A stretch of DNA of 64,000 nucleotides from Geopsychrobacter electrodiphilus DSM 16401 (GTDB lineage: Bacteria; Desulfobacterota; Desulfuromonadia; Desulfuromonadales; Geopsychrobacteraceae). The position numbers and the translations under genes are program-made. The stretch lies in contig NZ_ARWE01000001.1 in the NCBI RefSeq assembly GCF_000384395.1, positions 3,074,501 to 3,138,500 of the forward strand. The letters run 5' to 3'. The notes beneath the pieces are model-generated. The model was not told the origin of the DNA, searched no databases, and was given only the letters and a program-made list of their open reading frames with translations. Shown piece by piece: positions 52,609 through 61,367 of this stretch. Position 1 is the stretch's first letter. The number at the start of each line of letters is the position of its first letter.

Positions 52609-54117
52609 ATGAAAAAAGTAATGAAGGTTGTTTTGCTTGGGTTTATTGCAATGGGGTTTACGGTTGCCTGTAACGCAGCCAGCTTGAAAGACAATAAGAA
52701 TTTTGAAATTCTTAAAAATTTCAAGGCACAAGGGGTGACCAATGAACAATGCCTGTCCTGTCACAAGGAGCAGGATCAGGGGATTGTCGCCGACTGGGAA
52801 CATTCCAAACATGCAACCGTCGGCGTTGGCTGTGTCGCTTGCCATGTGGTGCCCAAAAATTATCCCACGGCCTATAAATCACATCCCTTAAAAGGGGATG
52901 ACTGGGAGATTCAGTTGGCGGTTTCATCAGTCACCTGTGCGAAGTGCCATGCCGCTGAAGTCACCCAATTCATGAATTCCGGACATGCAAGAGCGGGTTC
53001 TCAATGGCTTGCGGGGAATAAGAGCCCCCACGGCTATGCGATGACCAAACTCAGCTACAACTATGAAGGGATGGGCGGTGATAACCCCTCCTTAAATGGC
53101 CACACGGACATGGGCAAAGGAATCGACCCTGAGTTCAATCTCAATCAGGACAATCCCAAACTGGCGGCAGAGACGGTTGCAAATACCTGCGTCCAATGCC
53201 ACGGAGCGGTGATTACCCTCAACCAGCAGGGAGTCCCGAATTCAGAGGTTTGGCCCAATGATGGGATGGGCTCGAATTATCCCGATGGTGGAATCAGCAA
53301 TTGTACCGCCTGCCATAGCCGGCATAAATTCTCCGCAGCCGAAGCAAGACAACCCGCAGCCTGTGCCAGTTGTCACCTCGGGCCGGACCATCCGGATATC
53401 GAAATTTTTGAGTCAAGTGTTCATGGCCATATTCTTGCGACCAACCCGGAAGATTATGATTTTTCTACCGGAGAACAAATTCCAGGAAAAACCCTCAGAG
53501 GGCCGACCTGCTTTACCTGTCATATGAGTGGGATTAACGGCCTTAAGCCGACGCATAACATTTCGACAAAACTTAAATGGAATCTCTGGGCTCCAAAAAG
53601 TTTCAAAAGAACCGAAGGTGATGAAACCGCAGGCTGGGATTGGTATAAAGATAAAAAATTATCGCGCGGTAATCCCAAAGCAGGTAATCCCAAAGGACCT
53701 GAAGCCGCAAGAAGTGACATGATGCAGGTTTGTTCCACCTGCCACCAGACAACATTCGTCGATAACTATTTCGCCAGAACGGATGCGCAGGTAACCCTCT
53801 ACAATCAGTACAACACGCTGGCAGATCAAATGCTTCAAGACCTCAAGTCCAAGGGACTAATTAAAGCGGACCTCTGGAGTGATACCTTTTTTAAACTGTA
53901 TTACTATTCATGGCATCATGAAGGCAGAAGGATGAGACAAGGCGCCGCGATGGGGAGCCCAGACTATTCACATTGGCATGGGTCCTTCGAGGTGATGCAG
54001 GACATCAGAGAAATGAAGGCGCTTTACAACTACAGGTTGAAGCTCCTCGCAAAATATAAAGACCCCAAAAAGGTCTTTGAAGAAGAAGTGCCCATGCCGA
54101 TGGCCCCCCACGACTGA
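52609..54117 (+). CDS. Octaheme c-type cytochrome, hydroxylamine oxidoreductase-like
   Basis: From the ATG at 52609 (AAGGAG before it) it encodes 502 residues with a signal peptide (MKKVMKVVLLGFIAMGF to about 24), so it is periplasmic. Eight CXXCH heme sites: CLSCH, CVACH, CAKCH, CVQCH, CTACH, CASCH, CFTCH, CSTCH. The C-terminal YYYSWHHEGRRMRQGAAMG and PDYSHWHG belong to the HAO superfamily, where a tyrosine may cross-link to the catalytic heme. In anaerobes this type usually reduces nitrite or hydroxylamine to ammonium rather than oxidising hydroxylamine. Stand-alone. Confidence 0.92.
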   Translation: MKKVMKVVLLGFIAMGFTVACNAASLKDNKNFEILKNFKAQGVTNEQCLSCHKEQDQGIVADWEHSKHATVGVGCVACHVVPKNYPTAYKSHPLKGDDWEIQLAVSSVTCAKCHAAEVTQFMNSGHARAGSQWLAGNKSPHGYAMTKLSYNYEGMGGDNPSLNGHTDMGKGIDPEFNLNQDNPKLAAETVANTCVQCHGAVITLNQQGVPNSEVWPNDGMGSNYPDGGISNCTACHSRHKFSAAEARQPAACASCHLGPDHPDIEIFESSVHGHILATNPEDYDFSTGEQIPGKTLRGPTCFTCHMSGINGLKPTHNISTKLKWNLWAPKSFKRTEGDETAGWDWYKDKKLSRGNPKAGNPKGPEAARSDMMQVCSTCHQTTFVDNYFARTDAQVTLYNQYNTLADQMLQDLKSKGLIKADLWSDTFFKLYYYSWHHEGRRMRQGAAMGSPDYSHWHGSFEVMQDIREMKALYNYRLKLLAKYKDPKKVFEEEVPMPMAPHD

Positions 54118-54136
54118 GCACCAGAGAGCATTCTCG

Positions 54137-54166
54137 GCGTACTCCCCCAGAGGCGGGGGAGTACGC
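54137..54166. terminator. Stem-loop between convergent genes
   Basis: A 12-bp perfect stem GCGTACTCCCCC/GGGGGAGTACGC with loop AGAGGC. It probably serves both genes as a bidirectional terminator, although no T tract follows. Confidence 0.65.
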
Positions 54167-54197
54167 TGCCTGCCTACCTGACCTCCCGCCAAAACTT

Positions 54198-54989
54198 CTA
54201 CTTGAACACCTCGGCAAACATCCTGCGCATCGCTTCCCATGATTTATGATCAGCCGCGGCGTTATAGCCGAGGGGCAGACCGAATTTTTTTCCCAGCGCA
54301 TCTGAGTCGGGATTGGTAAAGCTGTGCACCGCGCCCGGCAGGTTGAGAAAGTCGAACGCCACCCCGTTAGCGGCCAGTTCACCGGTCAAGGCGGCGACAT
54401 CCTCAGCCTTGATGAACTTGTCCGCCGCGCCGTTGGCGACCAGGATTCTCTTCACCTTAATTGTCCCCGGTTCGGCGCGATGACTGGCGGCCAGGCTGCC
54501 ATGGAAACTGGCGACCGCATCCAGCTCGACCCCCTCACGGGCCATTTCCAGCACGACCGCGCCACCGAAGCAGTAGCCGATGGCGGCGATCCTGGTCGGA
54601 TCGACGTTCGGCTGTTGTTTCAGCAACGCCAGGGCGGCGTCAAAGCGCGCCCGGGCTTCGGGCAGATTCTTCATCACCGCCGACGAAAAAGCCCCGGCAT
54701 CCTTGGGATGATCGGCGGTTTTGCCATCGCCGTACATGTCGAGCGCCAGCGCCGTATACCCCAGCGCGGCGAGCATGTCGGCCCGTTTGCGCGCATAGGC
54801 ATTCTGCCCCCACCACTCGTGCACCACCAGGACCCCGGGGCGCTGGCCGCGTATCGCATCATCCGTGGCCAGATAACCCTTCATGGTCGTCGCACCAGAG
54901 GTATAAGTCACCTCTTTCCCCTCAACAGCAGCAAAAGCAGCAGTTCCACCAAATACCGTTGCCAGTAGCAAGATCATTATCCGGATCAT
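54198..54989 (-). CDS. Dienelactone hydrolase family protein, secreted
   Basis: A 263-residue alpha/beta hydrolase from the ATG at 54989 (AAGGAG eight bases before). Signal peptide MIRIMILLLATVFGGTAAFA. Nucleophile elbow GYCFGG (cysteine, about 142), aspartate in AADKFI, histidine in AVHSFT, as in dienelactone hydrolases. VHEWWGQN is the oxyanion part. Natural substrate is unclear; many such proteins do not act on chlorinated aromatics. Confidence 0.9.
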   Translation of the reverse strand: MIRIMILLLATVFGGTAAFAAVEGKEVTYTSGATTMKGYLATDDAIRGQRPGVLVVHEWWGQNAYARKRADMLAALGYTALALDMYGDGKTADHPKDAGAFSSAVMKNLPEARARFDAALALLKQQPNVDPTRIAAIGYCFGGAVVLEMAREGVELDAVASFHGSLAASHRAEPGTIKVKRILVANGAADKFIKAEDVAALTGELAANGVAFDFLNLPGAVHSFTNPDSDALGKKFGLPLGYNAAADHKSWEAMRRMFAEVFK

Positions 54990-55110
54990 AGGTCTTCTCC
55001 TTTTCAGCGCTGCAGCATTCATGACTTGTAAGGTCACAATTCTACCACTTGTATCCTTTAACAACAGCCGGTTCTGAAAATTTCCAGCCTTTTTCTTTCA
55101 CTCTCCTGAA

Positions 55111-55920
55111 TCAGAGTTTTTCATGGCGCCACGCCGGCATCTTGCGGCGAATGTCGCTAACAGTATTGAGCTCGATATCCCCAACGATCAGCTCCCCCCC
55201 GGCGGCAGAATGATTACTGGCCTGGGCAACTATTTCCCCCCAGGGGGCAATGATCATGCTGTGCCCATAGGTCTGCCGCCCCCCGGGGTGGGTCCCGATC
55301 TGGGCCGGCGCCAGGACATAGGCCTGATTTTCAATAGCCCGCGCGCGTAACAGCACCTCCCAATGCGCCTGGCCGGTCGGCACCGTAAACGCCGCAGGGA
55401 TCGAGAGCAGGTTGCAGCCCAGAGCGCTGTAGTAACGATAGAGCTCGGGAAAACGCAGGTCGTAACAGATACTCACCCCCAGTCGCCATTCATCAAGCTG
55501 AACAACCAGCGGTGTGTCACCCGCTTCAATCTGGGCGGATTCATGATAGCGACCGTCCGGCAAATCAACATCAAACAGATGCATCTTGTCATAGATCCCG
55601 AGACAAGCTCCGTTGCGGTCGTACACCGGGCAAGCATTGCGCAGCTTATCCTGGCGACCCTCAAGCAACACCGAACCGGCAATAATCGCCATATGGTATT
55701 TTTGCGCGGCAGCCGCCAAAAACGGCAGCACCGTTGCGGGACAGTCCTGCCGGGCAAAATCGCGCTTGCGCTGCAGATCCGGATGCATGAAAGCGAAGTT
55801 CTCCGGCAAGGCTGCCAGTTTTACTTTCTGCTCCGCGGCACGTTGCAACAGCAGATCGATATTCTCCAGGTTCAGGCTTAGCAGGTCACCGGTGTTGATT
55901 TGCAGACAGGCTACTTTCAT
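55111..55920 (-). CDS. Carbon-nitrogen hydrolase (Nit-type nitrilase family)
   Basis: A 269-residue enzyme of the Nit1/omega-amidase branch with the full triad: glutamate in LPENFAFM (about 40), lysine in YDKMHLFDVDLP (about 110) and cysteine in SICYDLRFPELYRYY (about 150). Likely a housekeeping amidase such as deaminated-glutathione amidase. GAGGT lies before the ATG. It is unrelated in sequence arrangement to the nitrilase-fold protein inside the island. Divergent from the NRDE gene. Confidence 0.93.
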   Translation of the reverse strand: MKVACLQINTGDLLSLNLENIDLLLQRAAEQKVKLAALPENFAFMHPDLQRKRDFARQDCPATVLPFLAAAAQKYHMAIIAGSVLLEGRQDKLRNACPVYDRNGACLGIYDKMHLFDVDLPDGRYHESAQIEAGDTPLVVQLDEWRLGVSICYDLRFPELYRYYSALGCNLLSIPAAFTVPTGQAHWEVLLRARAIENQAYVLAPAQIGTHPGGRQTYGHSMIIAPWGEIVAQASNHSAAGGELIVGDIELNTVSDIRRKMPAWRHEKL

Positions 55921-56072
55921 AGAGAGACCTCGGGTAAGGGGGAGAAAGGGGCCATCAAGGGTTTATTCAGGTGTCTCATTGTATACCAACTGTAAATTTT
56001 GCGACTCGCTTAGGCTGGCAGATATCGGCCGCCCTATAGCTTTCCGCCAACAACCCCATTAAACTGAGGCCC

Positions 56073-56837
56073 ATGTGTCTCATACTCTTAGCCTGGCGCT
56101 GCCACCCTGAATATCCCCTGATCGTTGCTGCCAACCGCGACGAATTTTACCGACGCAGCACTGCTGCTGCGCACTGGTGGCCGGAACAACCTGATCTGCT
56201 GGCGGGAAGAGATCTTGAGGCGCAAGGGACCTGGATGGGGATGACCCGCAGTGGACGCTTTGCGGCGGTGACCAACGTCAGGGAACCGCAGCTGGCCGTC
56301 CCCGCAGCCCGTTCACGTGGCGAGCTGACTTGTGGTTATCTGGGGAGCGACACCGAAACACAGGATTATGCACGACAACTGCAGAAAACCAGCGACCTGT
56401 ATTCCGGCTACAATCTGTTGTATGGCAGCCAGAACGGGCTCACTTACTATTCCAATCGGCTGTCTGCCCCGCTCGCGTTAAAACCCGGCCTGTACGGGCT
56501 TAGTAACGCCCAACTCGACACGCCCTGGCCCAAGGTTCAACAAGGTAAGGCGCAGTTGCAGGCACTCCTTGCCAGGTCCGAGTTTGAAACCAGCGATCTA
56601 CTCAGAATTCTCGATGACTCGCGCCTGTTTCCCGACGAACTGCTCCCTGCGACCGGGGTCAGCCTCGAACGGGAACGCCAGCTTTCCGCACTGCGGATCT
56701 CCGGCACTGACTATGGTACGCGCAGTTCGACCGCACTGTTGGTCAATCGTCGGGGGCAGGTCATTTTCCACGAAAAAAATCTGGCCCCGGAACCAACCAG
56801 CGATATACGCTTCAGCTTCGCCCTGCGATCATCTTAA
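56073..56837 (+). CDS. NRDE/TANGO2-family protein
   Basis: A 254-residue protein beginning MCLILLAWRCHPEYPLIVAA with the family's NRDE motif directly after, then AAHWW, LAGRDLEAQGTWMG and FAAVTNVRE. The catalytic-type cysteine 2 resembles Ntn hydrolases. Human TANGO2 affects heme and lipid metabolism; the bacterial role is not settled. Stand-alone, GAGG four bases before the ATG. Confidence 0.93.
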   Translation: MCLILLAWRCHPEYPLIVAANRDEFYRRSTAAAHWWPEQPDLLAGRDLEAQGTWMGMTRSGRFAAVTNVREPQLAVPAARSRGELTCGYLGSDTETQDYARQLQKTSDLYSGYNLLYGSQNGLTYYSNRLSAPLALKPGLYGLSNAQLDTPWPKVQQGKAQLQALLARSEFETSDLLRILDDSRLFPDELLPATGVSLERERQLSALRISGTDYGTRSSTALLVNRRGQVIFHEKNLAPEPTSDIRFSFALRSS

Positions 56838-57043
56838 AGTTATTCCTGATGAACTGCGCACAATTCGAAAATGCGCGCACGCGAGCCGGTCTATCGCAAC
56901 CTGCGCGAGCTGGTCATGTCCTAATCCCAGATAACCAATTTTTACGTTTATGAATCATTAGATTACTACCCAGGGCAAACTATTCAATGATACCTTGGGC
57001 ATCGCACATGACTTAGGCAGGGGATTTCATCCTAGGCGGGCCA

Positions 57044-57409
57044 ATGATCAATTCAGTTGATAATGAATATGTACCTAAACGCCTAAGGGCTGAGATGCAG
57101 GTCAGATTTGGGAGTCCCGACGGAACCCTTCTGAGTGGATTTAGCATTGACTTAAGTACTGGTGGGCTTTTTCTGCAAACAAATTATCCATTAAATGTTG
57201 ATGATATCTTGATTCTGCGCTTTAAACTGTTGAGGCAGGATGACACAATTTCATGTCCTTCAAAAGTTGCGTGGGTAAACACGAAAGAAAATCCGTATAA
57301 CCCAGAGTTTGCTCCTGGAGTGGGCATACAATTTGTGGATATTCCCCTTGAAGAAGTAAATGCAATTGGCAGATTCCTAAAACACAATGATATCCAACCA
57401 AGCTGGTAG
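57044..57409 (+). CDS. PilZ-domain protein (c-di-GMP receptor type)
   Basis: A 121-residue single-domain protein. The c-di-GMP motif is present: KRLRAEM at the N-terminus and SIDLSTGGLFLQT (D/N-x-S-x-x-G), then GVGIQFVDI near the end. It resembles the short myxobacterial/Geobacter PilZ type. With the diguanylate cyclase about 8 kb upstream it points to local cyclic-di-GMP signalling, although the two genes are not in one operon. Confidence 0.92.
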   Translation: MINSVDNEYVPKRLRAEMQVRFGSPDGTLLSGFSIDLSTGGLFLQTNYPLNVDDILILRFKLLRQDDTISCPSKVAWVNTKENPYNPEFAPGVGIQFVDIPLEEVNAIGRFLKHNDIQPSW

Positions 57410-57463
57410 CGATTTTCTTGCAGGTGATTACGACCTGAAGTCAACATCTATTTAGATGTAAAT

Positions 57464-57492
57464 ACGGCCAACCTCATAAAGGGGTTGGCCGT
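57464..57492 (+). terminator. Stem-loop after PilZ gene
   Basis: ACGGCCAACC (57464-57473) pairs with GGTTGGCCGT (57483-57492); T tract weak. Probably ends the PilZ transcript. Confidence 0.6.
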
Positions 57493-57518
57493 TCCCATTG
57501 ATGAGGGTGTTCGGCATC

Positions 57519-58676
57519 ATGAAGCGAATACTGTTCTTACCCGCGCTGGGATTCGCCCACGTAACCAGATCACTAGTGCTCGCCAAAGAAATGGCGAAAG
57601 AGTTCGAGGTGAGAATCGCATTATCCAATTCGTTCCTGTCGCTGGCGGAGGAGTTGCGGATCGACACACGGTTAGTTGATTTACCGCTAGTCGATTACGA
57701 AAAGTTCTCACGGGGGGAACCGGTATTCGATACCGAGGAAAAAGTCGAACAGTTCGTAGTCACCTACGGCACGGTGATGGACGAATTCAAGCCGGATTGC
57801 GTTGTGAGTTCGATGCCAATGGTGGCAAGGATTCCAATCAGGGCACGGCGCATACCTCATGTTACGCTATTCAACGCCTGCAATCATCCGCAGTTCCGCA
57901 TGTCGGACGAACTGACCGAAGAACAAGAGCGCGAGCGTATCAAGAGGGCCAGCCAGATATTGGGCCGTTTCAACGCAGTTGCGAGACGGATGCATGCCCC
58001 TGAGGAAAGATCGTTGCGGATGATCTTCACCGCAGACCTCAATATCCTTCCGGACTTGCCGTCGCTGTTTCCCATCAGGGCCCTGTCACCAAGTTTCTCC
58101 TACATGGGACCGGTCACCTGGCATGGAGCAGATAAACCTCTTGATCCGACCGTTGTAATTGACGCCAAAAAACCACTCGTCTATATGGCGATGGGAAGTT
58201 CCGATAATCGCGAACATATGAGGGTCGTCGCGGAGCGGTTGCGAGGTTCACAGTTCCAAGTCGTTATAACCACCGGCGGGGTTATGGAGGCACGGGAGAT
58301 GAAATCTTACGAGCGACCCGGGTTCTTTGTCCGCGATTTCTTGCCGGGAGACAAGGTGATCGCATTGAGCTATCAAACGATTGTGATCTGTCACGGTGGA
58401 ATCGGCACCGTTTATCAGGCCCTGGAAAACAAGGCTCGCGGGATAATCATTATACCGGCACATCGGCAGCATCGACGAATTGGCAACCGTCTAGCCGAGA
58501 TCGGGCTGGGGAGGCTCGTGACCGACAGTGAACTGCCGGGAGTTGTTGAGATGGTCAACCAATTGCTGGCGCTGTCTGACCATCCCGCCCCAATCGATAT
58601 TGGAACTGATCTCCAGACTTACACCGGTGCGCCCTTGGGGAAGAAACTCATCTCGGAGTTCATACACCAAACATAG
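57519..58676 (+). CDS. GT-B glycosyltransferase (MurG/UGT-like)
   Basis: A 385-residue enzyme from the ATG at 57519, chosen because MKRILFLPALGFAHVTRSL fits the family start (ATG 57501 and a TTG are alternatives). The glycine-rich acceptor N-terminus, the Rossmann second half and the donor-binding ICHGGIGTVYQAL (about 300) are diagnostic of GT1/GT28 families. The product is unknown; glycolipid or natural product decoration is likely. No other glycan genes are adjacent. Confidence 0.85.
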   Translation: MKRILFLPALGFAHVTRSLVLAKEMAKEFEVRIALSNSFLSLAEELRIDTRLVDLPLVDYEKFSRGEPVFDTEEKVEQFVVTYGTVMDEFKPDCVVSSMPMVARIPIRARRIPHVTLFNACNHPQFRMSDELTEEQERERIKRASQILGRFNAVARRMHAPEERSLRMIFTADLNILPDLPSLFPIRALSPSFSYMGPVTWHGADKPLDPTVVIDAKKPLVYMAMGSSDNREHMRVVAERLRGSQFQVVITTGGVMEAREMKSYERPGFFVRDFLPGDKVIALSYQTIVICHGGIGTVYQALENKARGIIIIPAHRQHRRIGNRLAEIGLGRLVTDSELPGVVEMVNQLLALSDHPAPIDIGTDLQTYTGAPLGKKLISEFIHQT

Positions 58677-58771
58677 CTCAAGACCCCGACCGGACTTCGG
58701 ATTTTTCCCCAGTATAGTTAACGACTCAACCTACCCAGACGTGTCTGGAAATCACCACCACTAGAACGCCA

Positions 58772-58806
58772 AACGCCCACGGTTAGCAGATCGTGGGCGT
58801 TTCTTA
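58772..58806 (+). terminator. Terminator of glycosyltransferase gene
   Basis: AACGCCCACG (58772-58781) pairs with CGTGGGCGTT (58792-58801), then TCTTATT. Confidence 0.85.
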
Positions 58807-59088
58807 TTATGCACGACATTTAAGACGCTGTAACGAAGTAACCCCGGCTAGTGTCAGTGCTACATTTTGTTACTACATCCGAGACCTGGATATGAAGAAG
58901 CCCCGACCCAACAGGGGCTTACTTACGTTACCAGCTTAGTTCCATGGGGTCGGGCGTGCCCCCCCACTTCTGTTGAACTTATGTTCAAAAATCTATCAAA
59001 TTGCGTTAGTACAGTTTATTTTGACAAAGTCAAAACCGTCCGAGATACTGGAAACAGGCATCCTTAAACCATCGACAGAAATGAACCC
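58807..59088. other. Intergenic region with nested inverted repeats
   Basis: AAGCCCC/GGGGCTT hairpin near 58893-58922 and GCCCCGACCC near GGGTCGGGC (58895 and 58948) form alternative pairings. A short frame across it (58867-59067) is not convincing. It might be a small RNA or a remnant. Confidence 0.4.
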
Positions 59089-59424
59089 ATGAATATCAAC
59101 GACCCATTCGGACGAATGAAGGACAAGCACCAGCGGAATTACGAATCATTGTGTCTCTCGTTACAAAAAGTCGGCCTGACTAACCGGGTTGACGCTCAGG
59201 CTCTCTTGGTGAAATTACGCTGGCGTGGAATATGGGGACTAGCGTTCATCGTGCCGGTCACCTTGCTGCTGGCGCTGGCGCTGCCGGAATTTCGTATCTT
59301 CGTCCTGGCGTGCGGAGCTTTGCTAGTCTTCTGGTTGAGTAAAACCAGCGTGAATAGTCAAGAGTATGTCAAACGTTATATTCAAGAGGAACTGGCCGAG
59401 CATGACGAATCCACTTCCTTCTGA
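59089..59424 (+). CDS. Small membrane protein, hypothetical
   Basis: A 111-residue protein with two adjacent hydrophobic helices (about 48-63 and 68-85) and charged ends. No family recognised and no strong ribosome site. It could be an anchor or a small pore; supported mainly by the membrane pattern. Confidence 0.5.
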   Translation: MNINDPFGRMKDKHQRNYESLCLSLQKVGLTNRVDAQALLVKLRWRGIWGLAFIVPVTLLLALALPEFRIFVLACGALLVFWLSKTSVNSQEYVKRYIQEELAEHDESTSF

Positions 59425-59776
59425 AGCGGGCTTACTTTTTCATCTTGCGGAGATAAAAACCGTCGGCCCCTGAGCCAAGCAGCAACATTATCCTTGGCTC
59501 AGGGTCAGGGCTAACAGTAACTTCCAGCGATGCCAAATCACCACTGTTGAAACACGAAACCCCGTCTGATGATCATAGGGGGTTTTCTTATAGGTCAGGG
59601 TCAGCGAGAACTCAACGATGCTCTCCACTCCAGGGCCGCTCTTTTGGGTGACTAACTTATAAGACCCTTTGATTGAGCAGTGGTTTGATCCCGACCCGGT
59701 CCTTGAGAAACCGCTGCTGTGCTTAGTTGAAACTGTCTATCTATTGCTGCGCAAATTAATGTTCTGTTGGATACGT
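59425..59776. other. Intergenic region, nothing recognised
   Basis: About 350 bp between convergent genes; no repeat, RNA or terminator of clear quality was found. Confidence 0.5.
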
Positions 59777-60604
59777 CTATTCGTCCTGGCCCGGCACCTG
59801 CCGATAGATAAGGTGGTACACTAACCCGACCAATACACTGCCACCAACAATATTGCCCAATATTACTGGCACCAGGTTACCAAAGAGACCAGCCCAAGTA
59901 ATGGTATTGGAGTTCACCCCAATGTTATCGAAGCTTTGCAATAGCATGGCGAGCGGAATAAAAAACATGTTGGCAATGCTATGCTCGAAGCCTGCTGCAA
60001 CAAAAGCAGATATTGGAAAGACTACCGCTACTGCCTTGTCGATTACACTTCTTCCGGCAAAAGCCATCCAAACCGCCATGCACACCAGAATATTACAGAG
60101 AATGCCTTTAAAGAAGGCCGTCCAGAAAGGCAAGGCAACCTTGGCTGAAGCAATCTTGATATACTCTTGGGCAATTCCACCGTTGTTCATTTCAACATGA
60201 TGTGAGAGAAAGACCAAGAGAGCAATTCCGACTGCACCAATAAAATTACCGCCGCAAACAATCACCCAGTTCCGCAGCAACTCACGTGTGGAAATTTTTC
60301 CATCAGCCCAGGCCATCGCCAGCAGATTGTTTCCGGTGAATAACTCCGCACCTGCCACTATGACAAGAATCAATCCCAAAGAAAAAGTCACGCCGCCGAG
60401 CACCTGTTTGGCGGCGAACCCTAGGTTAGGGTCTGATTTGACAATCACAAAATAAAGAGCGCCCAGACCAATAAAGGCACCAGCCAGCACACTCAGCATC
60501 AGCATAGGAATTAGTGGTAAGTGCGCCTTGGCCACGCCGATTGTTTCGACTCGCGCAGCGATTTCCTTGGGCGAAAAAACATCGAAACCAAAAAGCTCAG
60601 ACAT
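59777..60604 (-). CDS. Formate/nitrite transporter (FNT family)
   Basis: A 275-residue membrane channel from the ATG at 60604 (GGGAG before it). Six hydrophobic helices with family motifs: LSVLAGAFIGLGA (about 39), GAELFTGNNLLA (about 87), and the diagnostic AAGFEHSIANMFFIPLA (about 206). FNT proteins form pentameric pores for formate, nitrite or hydrosulfide. An FNR-type box lies about 330 bp upstream, fitting anaerobic expression. With the octaheme cytochrome it suggests nitrite handling. Confidence 0.92.
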   Translation of the reverse strand: MSELFGFDVFSPKEIAARVETIGVAKAHLPLIPMLMLSVLAGAFIGLGALYFVIVKSDPNLGFAAKQVLGGVTFSLGLILVIVAGAELFTGNNLLAMAWADGKISTRELLRNWVIVCGGNFIGAVGIALLVFLSHHVEMNNGGIAQEYIKIASAKVALPFWTAFFKGILCNILVCMAVWMAFAGRSVIDKAVAVVFPISAFVAAGFEHSIANMFFIPLAMLLQSFDNIGVNSNTITWAGLFGNLVPVILGNIVGGSVLVGLVYHLIYRQVPGQDE

Positions 60605-60933
60605 GAGGTACTCCCTCAAGACAATAACTCATTAATCGTACAGTTCTGTAGCCAACGGGTGGGCTCGTAGAGGAAAAGCCCCGGGCTCTTTTTTCATGCT
60701 CTCATCATTTTCTCATTACGCACAAAGATGATATGAATTTTAATTCCAAAGTATATGACCTTTTTACCTTGCTCACCACAAAGCCACAAATCGATCATAC
60801 ATATCCTAGACCAGCGCCGAGCTCACTTAGGTCATGGAACGAAAAACAAGCCCGAATCGCCAAATATTTGGCGAGGAAAGAATTTAGGGTGTGTTTTCCT
60901 TGCAGCGAATAAAATCTCACTTTGACCATGGTT

Positions 60934-60947
60934 TTGATTTTCATCAA
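60934..60947 (-). promoter_or_regulatory. FNR-type box upstream of formate/nitrite transporter
   Basis: TTGATTTTCATCAA is the exact consensus TTGAT-N4-ATCAA. Centre about 40 bases before the leftward start expected from TTTTAT at 60914-60909. The regulator is presumably an FNR/CRP family protein encoded elsewhere. Confidence 0.65.
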
Positions 60948-60994
60948 ATACTGAAATGGCCACTCCAATTCCTGAGGCGGCCATTTCAGTATTT
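60946..60994. repeat. 16-bp perfect inverted repeat
   Basis: AAATACTGAAATGGCC (60946-60961) and GGCCATTTCAGTATTT (60979-60994), 17-base loop. It shares two bases with the FNR box. It may be a terminator of upstream transcription or a mobile repeat. Confidence 0.7.
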
Positions 60995-61367
60995 GCAGGG
61001 GTGGCAGGAATTTCAAGCACGCCCTCCGCTAGACGTTGAAATCATACAAAAATTTATGTAGCCAAGTACCTGGAAGAGTGTTGCCAGATCAGTTTTTCTC
61101 CAGATCCTTCAGTCGTCAAAGATTCCGGTTGGCGATATTTCATTATCCAGATGTACAGAGAATTAGCATTAACCCCCTAATCTCTGTCAGTCTGTCTGGG
61201 CAACAGAATGGTCGGATTCCACTGCCACCTTGACTGCATCTTGTTTAAATTGTGACGAGTAGCTTGAATTTATTGGACACACCTCCATAATCGGGCACTA
61301 TTCCTCGGTTTGTGTGTCCGGGATAGTGTAGGTCCTGCTCAGGGGATTATATTTTCAGCACAAAGAG

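Larger units (their letters stand above)
60605..61367. other. Long intergenic region: FNR box, leader and inverted repeat
   Basis: About 760 bp without a supported gene. It contains a consensus FNR box at 60934-60947, a leftward -10-like TTTTAT (complement of 60909-60914) at suitable spacing for a class II activated promoter, a hairpin near 60676-60694 and a 16-bp perfect inverted repeat at 60946-60994. The transporter would have a roughly 295-base leader. Confidence 0.6.

Noticed and set aside
58867-59067. 66-codon frame over inverted repeats
   Set aside because: Sequence is made largely from the repeat arms; proline/cysteine pattern is not protein-like.
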